Shown: positions 44,663 through 54,652, numbered from the stretch's first letter. The stretch is DNA of 64,000 nt from JBAXQQ01 sp037131695 (GCA_964638715.1 CAZWZF010000001.1:1-64000); one strand, 5' to 3'. Translations and numbers: made by a program. Notes: a model not told the origin generated them from the letters alone.

Positions 44663-44687
44663 TCATCGTTATTGAACAAAACGATGA
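44663..44687 (+). terminator. Hairpin after the tmRNA gene
   Basis: TCATCGTT (44663-44670) pairs with AACGATGA (44680-44687) around 9 bases, 6 bases after the CCA end. No U-run follows, so it may be a processing signal or weak terminator. Confidence 0.55.
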
Positions 44688-44719
44688 TATAACAAAAGTA
44701 TGAATATTGATTTGAAAAA

Positions 44720-44998
44720 ATGTTTGAAGAACGTACAGCTAACTTCCCCGATGATATTAAAAAAGTTCATAATCATAGCAGTCAACATCGCGAAGAAATT
44801 TTAAGCAGTACAATTTGTGGCTGCTTTTATTGTTGTAAAATATTTTCGCCATCTGAAATCGATGACTGGTGCGATGAAGATATAAATGATGAAGGACAAA
44901 CTGCACATTGCCCTAAATGTGGAATTATTGGGGATAAATCTGGTTATGAGATAACAAAAGATTTTCTCGCTAAAATGAATAAATATTGGTTTAATTAA
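44720..44998 (+). CDS. Small zinc-ribbon-type cytoplasmic protein
   Basis: 92 residues. CGCFYCCKIF and, after about 30 residues, HCPKCGIIGD make a four-cysteine zinc site; SGYEITKDFLAKMNKYWF is a conserved end seen in a widespread family of small proteins annotated as cytoplasmic protein of unknown function. It has no good Shine-Dalgarno and stands alone after tmRNA. Role unknown. Confidence 0.75.
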   Translation: MFEERTANFPDDIKKVHNHSSQHREEILSSTICGCFYCCKIFSPSEIDDWCDEDINDEGQTAHCPKCGIIGDKSGYEITKDFLAKMNKYWFN

Positions 44999-45204
44999 TT
45001 TCTACTTCACTTTGACTTCAGAAGGTTATATCTTTCATATTGAGCAAGGCAATCAATCTGAATTGCTGAATAATAATAACCTTTACGAAAGCCAATTCAA
45101 ACATAATATTAATTAAATTCAGTCTAATCTTATATTGACAATCATCCCTTAGATTTGTACCTTTATCATAATGATTAATAAATATTATAAATAGAGGTAG
45201 CAAA

Positions 45205-45687
45205 ATGGAAATATGGAAAATTGAAAGCAATCCTATTAAACAGTTGATTATGTCATGTTTAATATCAATAGTCGGCCTTATTTTTGTTATTGGCTTGCGT
45301 AATGCTGACATTCATGCTTCATCTAATATCATGGCTGGCTATTTATTAGGATGGCTTTTATTATTGATTGGAATTGCAAGTATTCTTGCTTTCACCAAAC
45401 AATATATCACAGTAGACCCCATAAAACGCTGCATAACAATCGAAGATATTAATGTGTTAGGCAGCAAAATTATAACACTGTCGTTTGACGAAATTATTGA
45501 TATCCGGGTTGCTGAAATAGGTAAACGTTCTAATTACACTGTTACTTATTATGTATCACTAAGGTTAAAGTCAGGGAAAACATTTCCACTTTTCTTTCCG
45601 GCTTATTATGATGGCAGGTGGGATGTATCAGTAGCGGAAAATAGATGCAGTCGATTGAAAGAATACATTCAACATTTAGTGAAATAA
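45205..45687 (+). CDS. Small membrane protein with PH-like cytoplasmic domain, unknown function
   Basis: 160 residues: two membrane helices (about 14-32 and 44-63) then a soluble beta-rich domain (KQYITVDPIKRCITIEDINVLGSKIITLSFDEIIDIRV...), resembling bacterial PH-like domains. AGAGGT lies before the ATG. In the 206-base gap upstream (44999-45204) I see a TTGACA at 45135 but no convincing -10. It may lie in a run with the secreted protein 73 bases downstream. I do not recognise a family with known function. Confidence 0.6.
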   Translation: MEIWKIESNPIKQLIMSCLISIVGLIFVIGLRNADIHASSNIMAGYLLGWLLLLIGIASILAFTKQYITVDPIKRCITIEDINVLGSKIITLSFDEIIDIRVAEIGKRSNYTVTYYVSLRLKSGKTFPLFFPAYYDGRWDVSVAENRCSRLKEYIQHLVK

Positions 45688-45760
45688 ATTACCGATAAAG
45701 AAAACTTTTACATTACTTTAAACGTCTATAGTAATTAAAATCTCAAAAAGGGGTCTGTTT

Positions 45761-48700
45761 ATGTCGAAAAGTATATTTGCGGTTTTATTTTTATATTATT
45801 TAATGCTTATTTCATCTGTTAATATTAATGGTGAAATGCTATCACTCTCAAAAGCTGTAAACGGAGCAAAAACAGGTTCTACTGTCAAATTATCCGCTGG
45901 TACATATCAAGGTGGTATCACGCTTCCACAAGGGATTAGCCTCAAGGGTGCTGGTGTAGGAAAAACTATAATTGATGCTTCGAATCTACCTGTTGGTATA
46001 GAAATTTCTGGTGGTACAAAAGCTGTATTATCTGACTTTACAATCTCGGGTGCAACACGGATAAATATCGCAGTCCATGACTCCGCAGATACAACAGTTC
46101 GATGTATACGAACTACCAGCAGTATAAATGGTATCACATTTACAAATGTTACGAATGGACGCATGGAAAATGTTATAAGTGATAATAATCGATACGGACT
46201 GGTAGCCGGAGCAGGAAAAAACAATGTTATTGTTAATTGTACTGCTGCCCGCAATTCAAGCCTTGGTATTAGTCTCTCATCAGGTTATGGTACTACTGCA
46301 TTTAACAATTGTATTACAGAAAGCGCTACTGGTATATATCTTGGCAGCAAACTGTCAAATGCTAAAATTGATTATAATTTATATTCTGCTTTATACGCTG
46401 GTAAATTAGAAGGTCAACTCGGTCGTAAATCCATTGGGGAATGGAATTATTTATGCGGTCAGGATGAACACTCCATTACAATCCCGATAGTATTCAAAAA
46501 CCCTGAAGCTGGTGATTTCACTCCGGTTAATGCACTTTCATGGGCTTTAAACCGCACTCCGGTTACTGGTTTCGGAATAGAAAAGTTTGCGAATTATTCT
46601 GCACCATCTTACGACATTCTTGGCAATAAACGCACAAAATCAATTGATCTGGGTGCATATAATGCAAGCCTTCCCCCACCCCGAAATGCTGATGGTATAT
46701 TTATCGTAAAAACAGGCACAGGAATCACCAGTGCAGGCATATTCACAAAAGAAGGAAAAGAAATTTGCTATCTTTTTCATAATCTTCCTCTCGAAAAAGG
46801 AACTTATTCATTTTGGCTTCCGTCACGTGATTTCCAATATAAACCTATCTCTGCCGGTACTTATGAAGTGAGATCCGTCGAGAGCAAATTAAAGTGGGAT
46901 TACCTGTGTAAAATTGGCGATACAGGTAAAGAATCTCCATTTGGTGCAGATGCTTCTTTGGGAGCAGCACGAATATCTTTTGATGAACAAGGGCATTTAT
47001 TGGCAGGCAATGATGGCTGGGCAGAAGATTTTATTGATGTTCGAGGTTATGATGGTACCACCGGCAAATACTTGTGGGCATTCAGAGCCGGTGCTGATAC
47101 TCGCGGACTGGTTGTCGGTAAAGATGGCAATAGTTACCTGTTAAGACGTGCTGATAAAGATGCCAGATTAACAAAACTAAATCCAACAAATGGCCAGGTT
47201 GTAACATGGAAAGATGGCGGATATAGTGCTATCTTAACCGGCGGCGGCAACATGAATGGAATAACTGAATTAAATGGAATGCTTTATATCACAGATAATT
47301 CCGGTATTTATATCATTAACTCTGTAACACCAATAATGACTCCCCCTATTATTCTTCCGGGAGCATCATATCAATCAGCAGATACTTCTAATAACCTAAT
47401 TTGGGTTCTATCCCAGGGGAAATTAATTGCGATAAAACCAGACGGTACGAAAATATTACCGATTACCCCCGTAGAAACGCCAATTGCATTGGCTGTACGC
47501 AATGGACGCATGGCAATAGCATCACAAAGAAAAATATTCCTTTTTAATTGTACTGATCCAAATTCGCTTAAACCACTTGGAAACATTGGCAGCGGTGATG
47601 GTCCTTATGGTGAATTTTCACCAGATCGTTTTACTTTCCAATATCCACCGAGTATGGCAATAAGTCCAAAAGGCGAAGTTGCAATCGGTGATGGAGTTCG
47701 AATACTTGTTTTCGATTCTAATGGAAAATCACTATGGTATTCCCTTGGTGTATTTGGCAATGGAACAATTCCATCATTTGGAGTCACTCCGCGTTGTTTT
47801 GACGTTTCAAACTGGTCATTTGCATTCGATTTGAAAAATAAAACATGGAAACCTGAAGCATTCTGGCCACAAACGGCATATTTCCCTAATTCGCAATTCC
47901 GTGGTGAAATTTCTTATAACGGCAATACTTTCGGGATTTATGCCATTAATGCCGGTAAAGATCACGGTACCGGATTCACAAAAGTTGTCAGATATAAATC
48001 AACACCTATATTACAAATTACCGGCAATGGTAATAATTGGGTAAGCAGAAAAGACACTAATAAAGACGGAATTATAAATGACCAGGATACAGCAACACCT
48101 TTTGCAGCTAATGGTTTAACATTTGACAATCCTTCGCCACGTATAAATGGCGACATTATGGCTGGTACTACATTATGGCATTGTACCGGTATTGATAATG
48201 ATGGTGCTCCTATATATGCGGCGAATAATACAATCTCATGGAAATCACCAAGTTCAAGCGGATTTATTTCACCTTATACCGGACAAAAAGAAAATTTTAA
48301 TGTTGCCAGCCTGCATGAGATAAATGATGATACACTTGGGGCATTAATAAATGTTAATTCTGCCCCGGGACGTACCGGTTTGTTTAACGGTGCAGGTACT
48401 GACATGGCCGGTTTTGATGCATCAGGCAATATGCATTGGATACATCCGCTGGCAATTCATAAGGGATTATATAACTTACAGGCGATAGGTCCAGTATATT
48501 TAAGCGGTGTCGGTCAAACATCAGAGATCATATGCGTTGACAAGGATGGCCTTGGTCTCGGTACTTTTGGACAATCTGCTATCAGCAATTATACTGGTTA
48601 TTGGCTTGATCATCCCGGTGCAGTGCAGGCATGGCAAGGACAGGATGGAAAATATTACTTGTTAATTGCTGATAATTACCACGGTATGCACCACTGGTAT

Positions 48701-49531
48701 CAAATGAGCAATCAAGATAAGATAATTCGTAATATATCAACAATTACGATATCTGACATTCAAGCAAAAACACTCGCTGACTTACCGGCACCAGACCCAA
48801 AATTTGCATCAGAACGACCAGCAACACCAAATGTAATCTTACCACGATTAAAAGAAGCATTACCAATTGATGGCGACCTTGAAAAATGGCGGAAAGCTGG
48901 CATTTCGCCCAATATTATTATAACTCCAGATACTGCCGTAGATGGAATAGATGGTCCATTAGATGCAAGCGCAGTAATAAGAATGGCTTATCATGATAAA
49001 GATTTATATGTGCAAATATTGCGTTTTGATAATAATCCGGTATTCTTTCAGCCTGTATCGCGCCATTACCTTCAGCCATGCGTTGAAATGTGCATCAACG
49101 GTTTTGGACCAGGATTTAAATTTGATATCTCCAAAACTACAGATGCTGGCGATATGATAATACGCCAAAGATTTTTCTTTACAAAACTTGAAAGATTATT
49201 ATCCAATCAAAACGCTCCCCGGGTAATAAAAATATTGGATAACGCAAAAGATGTAAGTGAACGAGGAATGATTGAAAGTGTCTATGGAGTAGACTTATCC
49301 GCTGACAAAGTTATTGTTACTGAATTTAAACTACCGATGGACACAACCACATACGAAGGTGCGGAAGCAGACACACCTTCTATGAAGCCAGGAAGTTCAT
49401 TCTGGCTGGGATTCATGATAGACGACAATAACCAGCCTGGTGCAGATTTGCAAAACCTGATGGTCTGGCCAGCTACCTACGGTACATTCAACCCGCCAGA
49501 AGATGGCGCAAAGGCTATTTTGGGGGAATAG
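45761..49531 (+). CDS. Large secreted protein: parallel beta-helix, beta-propeller and CBM9-like domains
   Basis: 1256 residues with a signal peptide (IFAVLFLYYLMLISSVNINGE). Residues about 25-210 form a right-handed parallel beta-helix (LSKAVNGAKTGSTVKLSAGTYQGG, then repeated GI-x-F/N-C turns). About 310-370 resembles a FlgD-like Ig fold (GTYSFWLPSRDF). About 375-1000 is a repeated beta-propeller-like stretch (ISFDEQGHLLAGNDGWAEDF, GLVVGKDGNSYLLRR). About 1040-1256 looks like a CBM9-type sugar-binding domain (IDGDLEKWRKAGISP, YHDKDLYVQIL). No glycosidase catalytic residues were found. It probably binds polysaccharide outside the cell. AAGGGG is a good Shine-Dalgarno. The isochorismatase-like gene starts 3 bases later. 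Confidence 0.75.
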   Translation: MSKSIFAVLFLYYLMLISSVNINGEMLSLSKAVNGAKTGSTVKLSAGTYQGGITLPQGISLKGAGVGKTIIDASNLPVGIEISGGTKAVLSDFTISGATRINIAVHDSADTTVRCIRTTSSINGITFTNVTNGRMENVISDNNRYGLVAGAGKNNVIVNCTAARNSSLGISLSSGYGTTAFNNCITESATGIYLGSKLSNAKIDYNLYSALYAGKLEGQLGRKSIGEWNYLCGQDEHSITIPIVFKNPEAGDFTPVNALSWALNRTPVTGFGIEKFANYSAPSYDILGNKRTKSIDLGAYNASLPPPRNADGIFIVKTGTGITSAGIFTKEGKEICYLFHNLPLEKGTYSFWLPSRDFQYKPISAGTYEVRSVESKLKWDYLCKIGDTGKESPFGADASLGAARISFDEQGHLLAGNDGWAEDFIDVRGYDGTTGKYLWAFRAGADTRGLVVGKDGNSYLLRRADKDARLTKLNPTNGQVVTWKDGGYSAILTGGGNMNGITELNGMLYITDNSGIYIINSVTPIMTPPIILPGASYQSADTSNNLIWVLSQGKLIAIKPDGTKILPITPVETPIALAVRNGRMAIASQRKIFLFNCTDPNSLKPLGNIGSGDGPYGEFSPDRFTFQYPPSMAISPKGEVAIGDGVRILVFDSNGKSLWYSLGVFGNGTIPSFGVTPRCFDVSNWSFAFDLKNKTWKPEAFWPQTAYFPNSQFRGEISYNGNTFGIYAINAGKDHGTGFTKVVRYKSTPILQITGNGNNWVSRKDTNKDGIINDQDTATPFAANGLTFDNPSPRINGDIMAGTTLWHCTGIDNDGAPIYAANNTISWKSPSSSGFISPYTGQKENFNVASLHEINDDTLGALINVNSAPGRTGLFNGAGTDMAGFDASGNMHWIHPLAIHKGLYNLQAIGPVYLSGVGQTSEIICVDKDGLGLGTFGQSAISNYTGYWLDHPGAVQAWQGQDGKYYLLIADNYHGMHHWYQMSNQDKIIRNISTITISDIQAKTLADLPAPDPKFASERPATPNVILPRLKEALPIDGDLEKWRKAGISPNIIITPDTAVDGIDGPLDASAVIRMAYHDKDLYVQILRFDNNPVFFQPVSRHYLQPCVEMCINGFGPGFKFDISKTTDAGDMIIRQRFFFTKLERLLSNQNAPRVIKILDNAKDVSERGMIESVYGVDLSADKVIVTEFKLPMDTTTYEGAEADTPSMKPGSSFWLGFMIDDNNQPGADLQNLMVWPATYGTFNPPEDGAKAILGE

Positions 49532-49534
49532 AGA

Positions 49535-50110
49535 ATGACAGATAAAAAATATGCATTACTTATCATTGATATGCAAAACGATTTTGTTTTACCTGATGCA
49601 CCTGTATGTGTAGCCGGCGCTTATGCAACAATTCCATCAATCTGTAAATTGCTTGATTTATTCAGAAAGAAGAAATCACCGATATTTCATATCATCCGTG
49701 AATATCGTGCTGATGGCAGTGATATTGAGTTCACACGATTAAATAGTTTTCTAAAAAAACCTTATGCGGTTCCAGGTACAAGCGGTTGCGAAATTGTTAA
49801 AGAGTTATCACCAGTACAAGGTGAATATCGAATTATAAAAAATAGATTCAGTGCATTCATGAACACTGAACTGGATTTTATGTTAAGAAGACTTAGTGTA
49901 ACAAATTTGGTTGTTTGTGGAACGCAATATCCAAACTGTATCAGAGCAACAATATTTGATGCTATTTCGTATGGTTATCCAGTCACAAATATTATAGATG
50001 CAACTTCCGCACAAACAATTGCTATCGCAGAAGCAAATATTACAGATTTACAAAATATAGCTGTAGAATGCATTTCCTTTGATAGTTTTGAAAAGTTTTT
50101 CAACGGTTAA
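49535..50110 (+). CDS. Isochorismatase-family cysteine hydrolase
   Basis: 191 residues. YALLIIDMQNDF supplies the catalytic Asp12, RIIKNRFSAF the Lys, and VVCGTQYPNCIRATIFDAISYGY the nucleophile Cys (in PNC) of the D-K-C triad. Family members hydrolyse amides or related bonds (nicotinamidase, ureidoacrylate or isochorismate). It begins 3 bases after the giant secreted-protein gene, inside its terminal Shine-Dalgarno (GGGGGAA), so it is co-transcribed, an odd pairing. Substrate unknown. Confidence 0.85.
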   Translation: MTDKKYALLIIDMQNDFVLPDAPVCVAGAYATIPSICKLLDLFRKKKSPIFHIIREYRADGSDIEFTRLNSFLKKPYAVPGTSGCEIVKELSPVQGEYRIIKNRFSAFMNTELDFMLRRLSVTNLVVCGTQYPNCIRATIFDAISYGYPVTNIIDATSAQTIAIAEANITDLQNIAVECISFDSFEKFFNG

Positions 50111-50171
50111 GATTCACACCTGAATATATCAATATAAAAAAATCTATTGCTAAATCAGAAAGGTAGAACCT

Positions 50172-50435
50172 ATGAAACTTGCACCTTGCGGCATTGATTG
50201 CGATGCCTGTCAACTAAAACCAGAACAATGCGATGGATGCCATGCAGAAAGCAATCATTTATGGTGTTCTGATTGCAATATTCGTGTTTGTTGCATTTTT
50301 AAACATAAGTTAGACAATTGTTCGCAATGTAACGATTTTCCCTGCAAAAATACCACAGACTTTGAAAATGACCATTATGTTCACCACACACATGCTGTTA
50401 CTAAACTGCGAGAGATGTATTTAAAAAATCAATAA
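50172..50435 (+). CDS. DUF3795 cysteine-rich protein
   Basis: 87 residues with ten or more Cys. APCGIDCDACQLKPEQCDGCHAES, CSDC, CC and CSQCNDFPC are the DUF3795 pattern, a probable metal-binding fold of unknown role. AAAGGT lies upstream. It ends 3 bases from the convergent polysaccharide deacetylase. Confidence 0.85.
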   Translation: MKLAPCGIDCDACQLKPEQCDGCHAESNHLWCSDCNIRVCCIFKHKLDNCSQCNDFPCKNTTDFENDHYVHHTHAVTKLREMYLKNQ

Positions 50436-50438
50436 ATA

Positions 50439-51296
50439 TTATTTTTTCTTTGTCTTTGTATCTTTCATCATTTCATCGATTGTCACGAACTGGTATCCTT
50501 GCTTTTTCAAAGTTTCGATTAGTTGCGGCAGAATATCTATTGTTTGCTGAATACCATCATGAATAAGAATAATACCGCCAGGACTGGCCTGCTTCAATGT
50601 TCGCTGCAATATTACTTTATCGCCAGGACTTGCATAATCACCCGGGTCATCAGTCCATAATACGATGGTATAACCCAACAATTCTGATGCGGCAGCAACC
50701 TGGGTATCATAATCGCCACCCGGTGGCCGAAATAAATGTGGTGCTTGCCCGGTGATTCGTTGTATTGATTCACCGCAAGCTTTTAGTTCTGTGGCAACAT
50801 CTGGTTCCAGAATTTTAGTTAAATTAACATGGTGATAGGTATGGTTGCCTACATTATGTCCCGCTTTCATTTCAGTAATAACCATCTCGGGACTTTTATC
50901 TGCCATTTCTCCAACGACGAAAAAAGTAGCTTTGACTTTTTCTTTATCTAAAATATCCAGAATCTTTTGGGTATAGATTGGATGTGGTCCATCATCAAAG
51001 GTTAATGCTATCTGTTTTGGTTTTAATTTCCCGCGCATTAATTTATGATATTTAATATTATTTACTAATTCATTCTGATGTTGTGCTGTTATTTCTAAAA
51101 CGCTCTTATATACCTCTTTTTTTGCATGCTGCCAATATGGGTCATTAGCATAATCAGGTTCGGCAGTCTTTGTTTTTGGTTCAGTAGCCTGTTGGGCATT
51201 TATCTTTGATGGATAAATAAAATAAATACTTGCAGCCAGTAATAGCATCAATAATAATCGTGAAATCAGGGATGAAAACAAAGTTTTAATATTCAT
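50439..51296 (-). CDS. Polysaccharide deacetylase (NodB domain), membrane-anchored or secreted
   Basis: About 285 residues from the ATG at 51296 (GGAG 8 bases upstream); an ATG at 51311 lacks a Shine-Dalgarno. A hydrophobic N-terminal segment (FSSLISRLLLMLLLAASIYFIY) is a signal or anchor. The NodB domain (about 90-270) has ALTFDDGPHP (metal-binding Asp), GNHTYHHVNL (metal-binding His pair), RPPGGDYD and IILIHDG. It deacetylates N-acetylated polymers such as peptidoglycan or chitin outside the membrane. It is monocistronic and convergent with the DUF3795 gene. Confidence 0.9.
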   Translation of the reverse strand: MNIKTLFSSLISRLLLMLLLAASIYFIYPSKINAQQATEPKTKTAEPDYANDPYWQHAKKEVYKSVLEITAQHQNELVNNIKYHKLMRGKLKPKQIALTFDDGPHPIYTQKILDILDKEKVKATFFVVGEMADKSPEMVITEMKAGHNVGNHTYHHVNLTKILEPDVATELKACGESIQRITGQAPHLFRPPGGDYDTQVAAASELLGYTIVLWTDDPGDYASPGDKVILQRTLKQASPGGIILIHDGIQQTIDILPQLIETLKKQGYQFVTIDEMMKDTKTKKK

Positions 51297-51381
51297 TATC
51301 GTATTCTCCATTATTTTTCAATATTTATACCTAATTTCCAACGAATAATCAATAGCAAAAATAATTGTAAAAATTTCTATA

Positions 51382-51410
51382 TTCCATTTCACTGGTATAT
51401 AAACTATAAT
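51382..51410 (+). promoter_or_regulatory. Possible promoter of the dehydrogenase/glycyl radical enzyme operon
   Basis: TATAAT (51405-51410) with a weak TTCCAT (51382-51387) at 17 bases. The predicted leader of about 35 bases carries AAGGGGGAG. No operator is evident. Confidence 0.45.
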
Positions 51411-51450
51411 AATTAAGGAAAAATTATTGATTAACAAGGGGGAGAATTCA

Positions 51451-52557
51451 ATGCAAGGAATAGCTGCCGTATATACCGGTGCAAACAAACCATTAGAAAT
51501 TCGAAGATATCCAATATTGGAACCTGATATTGATGAAGCACGCTTAAAACTTGGTATCAGCGGTATTTGCGGTACTGATTTACATATACTCAAAGGGCGA
51601 TTAGGAATTCCAGGACCGTTAATTCTTGGTCATGAGTTTATCGGTTCTATAGATGCGCTTAACAAAGAAAATGCGATTGATGGACTGGGACAATCTATTG
51701 CTCTCGGTGATAATGTTATAGCATGTGTTGCAATACCATGCGGGAAATGTTTTTCATGCCAACGCGGCGAAACTGCAAGCTGCCTGAACTTCGGGGTAAC
51801 ATATTTTAAGAATCCAGATATTGCTCCTCATTTTTTCGGTGGATATTCCGACACACTTTTTTCTCCTTTATCAAATATAGTAAAAATTCCAATTGATATA
51901 AATATTGAAGCTGTTGCCGCATTCCCATGCGCTGGACCTACTATCATTCGCGCCTGTGCCTATGCTGGCGACCTTGAGAAGGATGAAATAGTAGTTGTAC
52001 AGGGAACTGGGGCAGTTGGACTTTTTGCAATCGCCTGGGCAAAAGCCGCAGGATGCGAAGTAATCGCTATCGGGTCTGGGTCATCACCGAAAAGAATGCA
52101 GTTAGCCGAATCATTCGGTGCTGAAACAATTATTGATTATAAAACAACAACACCAGAAGAGCGGATTGAAATAGTTAAAAAGAAAGCAAACGAAATGAAT
52201 CGTGGAGATGGTGCTGATGTGGTAATTGAAGCAAGCGGCGCACCATCTGCCGTACCAGAAGGTATAAACTTACTGCGAACCCGTGGACGATACTTAATTC
52301 CTGGACAATATTCATCAAGTGGGACAGTAAATATTTCTCCAGAGATAATTACATTTCGCGCGTTACAGCTTATTGGCAGCGGACAATTTACTCTTGCAGA
52401 TATTAAAACATATCTTGATTTCCTATCTACACACCCGGAATTACAAGAGAAATTCGCATCTGTTATAACTCATCGTTATACAATAGATCAAGCAGAAATG
52501 GCAATGAACGCAGTCGATACAGGTGAAGTCGGCAAAGCGGTATTTATAAATAAATGA
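51451..52557 (+). CDS. Zinc-dependent alcohol dehydrogenase family protein (MDR)
   Basis: 368 residues from the ATG at 51451, which has AAGGGGGAG; an in-frame TTG 24 bases upstream is rejected. GICGTDLHILKG, GHEFIG and the structural-zinc CGKCFSCQRGETASC lie in the N-terminal half, and VVQGTGAVGLFAIAWAKAAG is the NAD(P) Rossmann motif. It oxidises or reduces a secondary alcohol or polyol. The glycyl radical enzyme gene starts 7 bases after its stop, so they work together; it may process the glycyl radical enzyme's product or supply its substrate. Confidence 0.88.
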   Translation: MQGIAAVYTGANKPLEIRRYPILEPDIDEARLKLGISGICGTDLHILKGRLGIPGPLILGHEFIGSIDALNKENAIDGLGQSIALGDNVIACVAIPCGKCFSCQRGETASCLNFGVTYFKNPDIAPHFFGGYSDTLFSPLSNIVKIPIDINIEAVAAFPCAGPTIIRACAYAGDLEKDEIVVVQGTGAVGLFAIAWAKAAGCEVIAIGSGSSPKRMQLAESFGAETIIDYKTTTPEERIEIVKKKANEMNRGDGADVVIEASGAPSAVPEGINLLRTRGRYLIPGQYSSSGTVNISPEIITFRALQLIGSGQFTLADIKTYLDFLSTHPELQEKFASVITHRYTIDQAEMAMNAVDTGEVGKAVFINK

Positions 52558-52564
52558 GGTTTAA

Positions 52565-54652
52565 ATGTATAATTGGCAAAAAATCAAAGAAGAAGTAAGA
52601 CAAAAGACCCACGAATTATGGAATCTACCTGCAATTGATATGCGACCGGTATGGCGCGCATTAGCATATAGAAATTATGCAGATCAGCCAGAACCGATTG
52701 TTAGAGCGATGGCATTAAAACGTGTTTTAATGGAAGATAAACTCTTTATTTATAATGGTGATATACTGTGTGGAAGTCATTTCGGCTGGTATAATTCCCA
52801 GTTGCCAGATGGTATCAACGAAGATAAATATCAAAAATTATTATCAGAACACCATTTACGCGGACAGCGTGATTTCTGGGCGGGATGGGATCATACTTTA
52901 GCAGACTACCCTACCCTTCTTTCAATTGGGATTTCAGGATATATCGCTAAAGCAAAAGATTCAATGTTGCAGCATACCAGTTCAAAAGAACAGACGACTT
53001 TGCAGGCAATGATTATTACTTTAGAAGCATTCAGTTCTTATATTCTTCGTTGGGCAGATGCTGTTGATAGTAATGGCAACAAAATAGCTGCTTCTGTTGC
53101 ACGAAATATCGCCTTAAAACCACCTGAAACATTTCATGAAGCGGTTCAACTCGTCTATTTTACCCACCTTGTATTTGAAAGTGAAGGGCGAGGAGCAATG
53201 GCTTTAGGAAGGATTGATCAATATTTATATCGATTTTTCAAGAATGATTTAGATGAAAATCGAATAACTCGCAATGAAGCTCTTAATATAATTTGTCATC
53301 TGTGGGTTAAATTAGAAGAAAATGGTGGAATCCAGAATATATGTATTGGCGGAGTTACTCCTGATGGTGACGACGCAACCAATGAGTTAAGTTATATTTG
53401 CCTTGAAGCAACAAAACTTGTTCAGTCGCCATCAACTAACCTGTCTGCGCGACTTCATGATAATACACCTGAAGAGTTTTATCGCGCATGTTTTGATGTT
53501 ATTAAAACAGGGGTAGGATTTCCTGCGATATTTAACGACCATGTCTTAATTCCCGGATTACTTGAAATTGGTATTCCTATTGAAATTGCCCGCGACCATT
53601 GTATGGTAGGCTGCATTGAAACCATGCTTGCTGGACGGCAGCAGGCATGGTCTGACAGTCGTTATAATATGCCGTTGCATTTAATGAACTCATTGCATAA
53701 AATAAAAGGTCAAAAAAATATTACTTTTGATTTAATAATGAAAACCTTTATAACTGAAATGCAGATAAGTATTGCAGATCATTGCAGCAATTATAATGAA
53801 TATGTCGCTGGTTTTCCACCAGATAAGTATCCAGACCCTTTCTTGTCTGCATTAACTCGTGATTGCATAAACCGTGCTCTTGACATAAATGATGGCGGTG
53901 CGGAATACAGACGTATGCATGGAATTGCTGTTATGGGTCTGGCAACAACTTCAGATTCATTAGCAGCAATTAAAAAGACAGTATTCGGTGATAAACGCTT
54001 CACTTTTGATGAAGTAATGAATGCTATTGATAACGACTTTCAAAATAATGAACAAATGCGTCTTGCTTTGATAAATTTCGCTCCTAAATATGGCAACGAT
54101 GAAAATGAAGTAGATGATATTGCATCCTTGCTGGTAGATTGGACATCAAAAGAATGCCTGAAACATAAAACTCTTGATGATGGTCGATTTGTATCGGCGA
54201 TGGCAGCAAATACATCTAACATTCCTGCAGGTCTGGAAGTTGGTGCTACACCAGATGGCCGTCATGCTTTCACACCTTTGTCAGATGCTGCAAGTCCTTA
54301 TTTTGGACGCGATATTAATGGCCCAACTGCATTTCTAAACTCTGTAGCAAAGCCTGATTACCATCGTGTATTAACTGGCAGTGTAGTAAATATGAAATTT
54401 GAACCATCTTTCTTTCAGGGAATAGAAGGTGAAAAAGTATTTATCTCGTTAATGCAAGTATTTGTTAGCAAACGTATACAGGAATTGCAATTTAATTTCA
54501 CTGGTGATGAAATATTATTGGAAGCACAAAAGAACCCGGAAATGCACCGCAATTTAGTGGTAAGAGTCAGCGGATTCTCATCATATTTCACTCAATTATC
54601 CAAAGAAGTGCAAGATGATGTTATTCGAAGACGAACACATACGTTGAAATAG
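52565..54652 (+). CDS. Glycyl radical enzyme of unassigned type (GCxE dehydratase/lyase class)
   Basis: 695 residues, shorter than most family members (about 770-850). The active-site loop is GCIE with Cys350 and Glu352, as in dehydratase/lyase-type glycyl radical enzymes, not the Cys-Cys of pyruvate formate-lyase. The C-terminal radical motif is RVSGFSSYFTQL with Gly670, then QDDVIRRRTH. Both key residues are intact. The enzyme needs a radical-SAM activase; none is encoded in the window. Paired with an alcohol dehydrogenase, it may remove water from a diol, sugar or other hydroxylated compound. Substrate unknown; choline lyase and 4-hydroxyphenylacetate decarboxylase have other neighbours and cannot be excluded. 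Confidence 0.9.
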   Translation: MYNWQKIKEEVRQKTHELWNLPAIDMRPVWRALAYRNYADQPEPIVRAMALKRVLMEDKLFIYNGDILCGSHFGWYNSQLPDGINEDKYQKLLSEHHLRGQRDFWAGWDHTLADYPTLLSIGISGYIAKAKDSMLQHTSSKEQTTLQAMIITLEAFSSYILRWADAVDSNGNKIAASVARNIALKPPETFHEAVQLVYFTHLVFESEGRGAMALGRIDQYLYRFFKNDLDENRITRNEALNIICHLWVKLEENGGIQNICIGGVTPDGDDATNELSYICLEATKLVQSPSTNLSARLHDNTPEEFYRACFDVIKTGVGFPAIFNDHVLIPGLLEIGIPIEIARDHCMVGCIETMLAGRQQAWSDSRYNMPLHLMNSLHKIKGQKNITFDLIMKTFITEMQISIADHCSNYNEYVAGFPPDKYPDPFLSALTRDCINRALDINDGGAEYRRMHGIAVMGLATTSDSLAAIKKTVFGDKRFTFDEVMNAIDNDFQNNEQMRLALINFAPKYGNDENEVDDIASLLVDWTSKECLKHKTLDDGRFVSAMAANTSNIPAGLEVGATPDGRHAFTPLSDAASPYFGRDINGPTAFLNSVAKPDYHRVLTGSVVNMKFEPSFFQGIEGEKVFISLMQVFVSKRIQELQFNFTGDEILLEAQKNPEMHRNLVVRVSGFSSYFTQLSKEVQDDVIRRRTHTLK

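Noticed and set aside
45135..45172. Promoter of the small membrane protein gene
   Set aside because: A perfect TTGACA occurs at 45135, but no -10 box lies at a workable distance.
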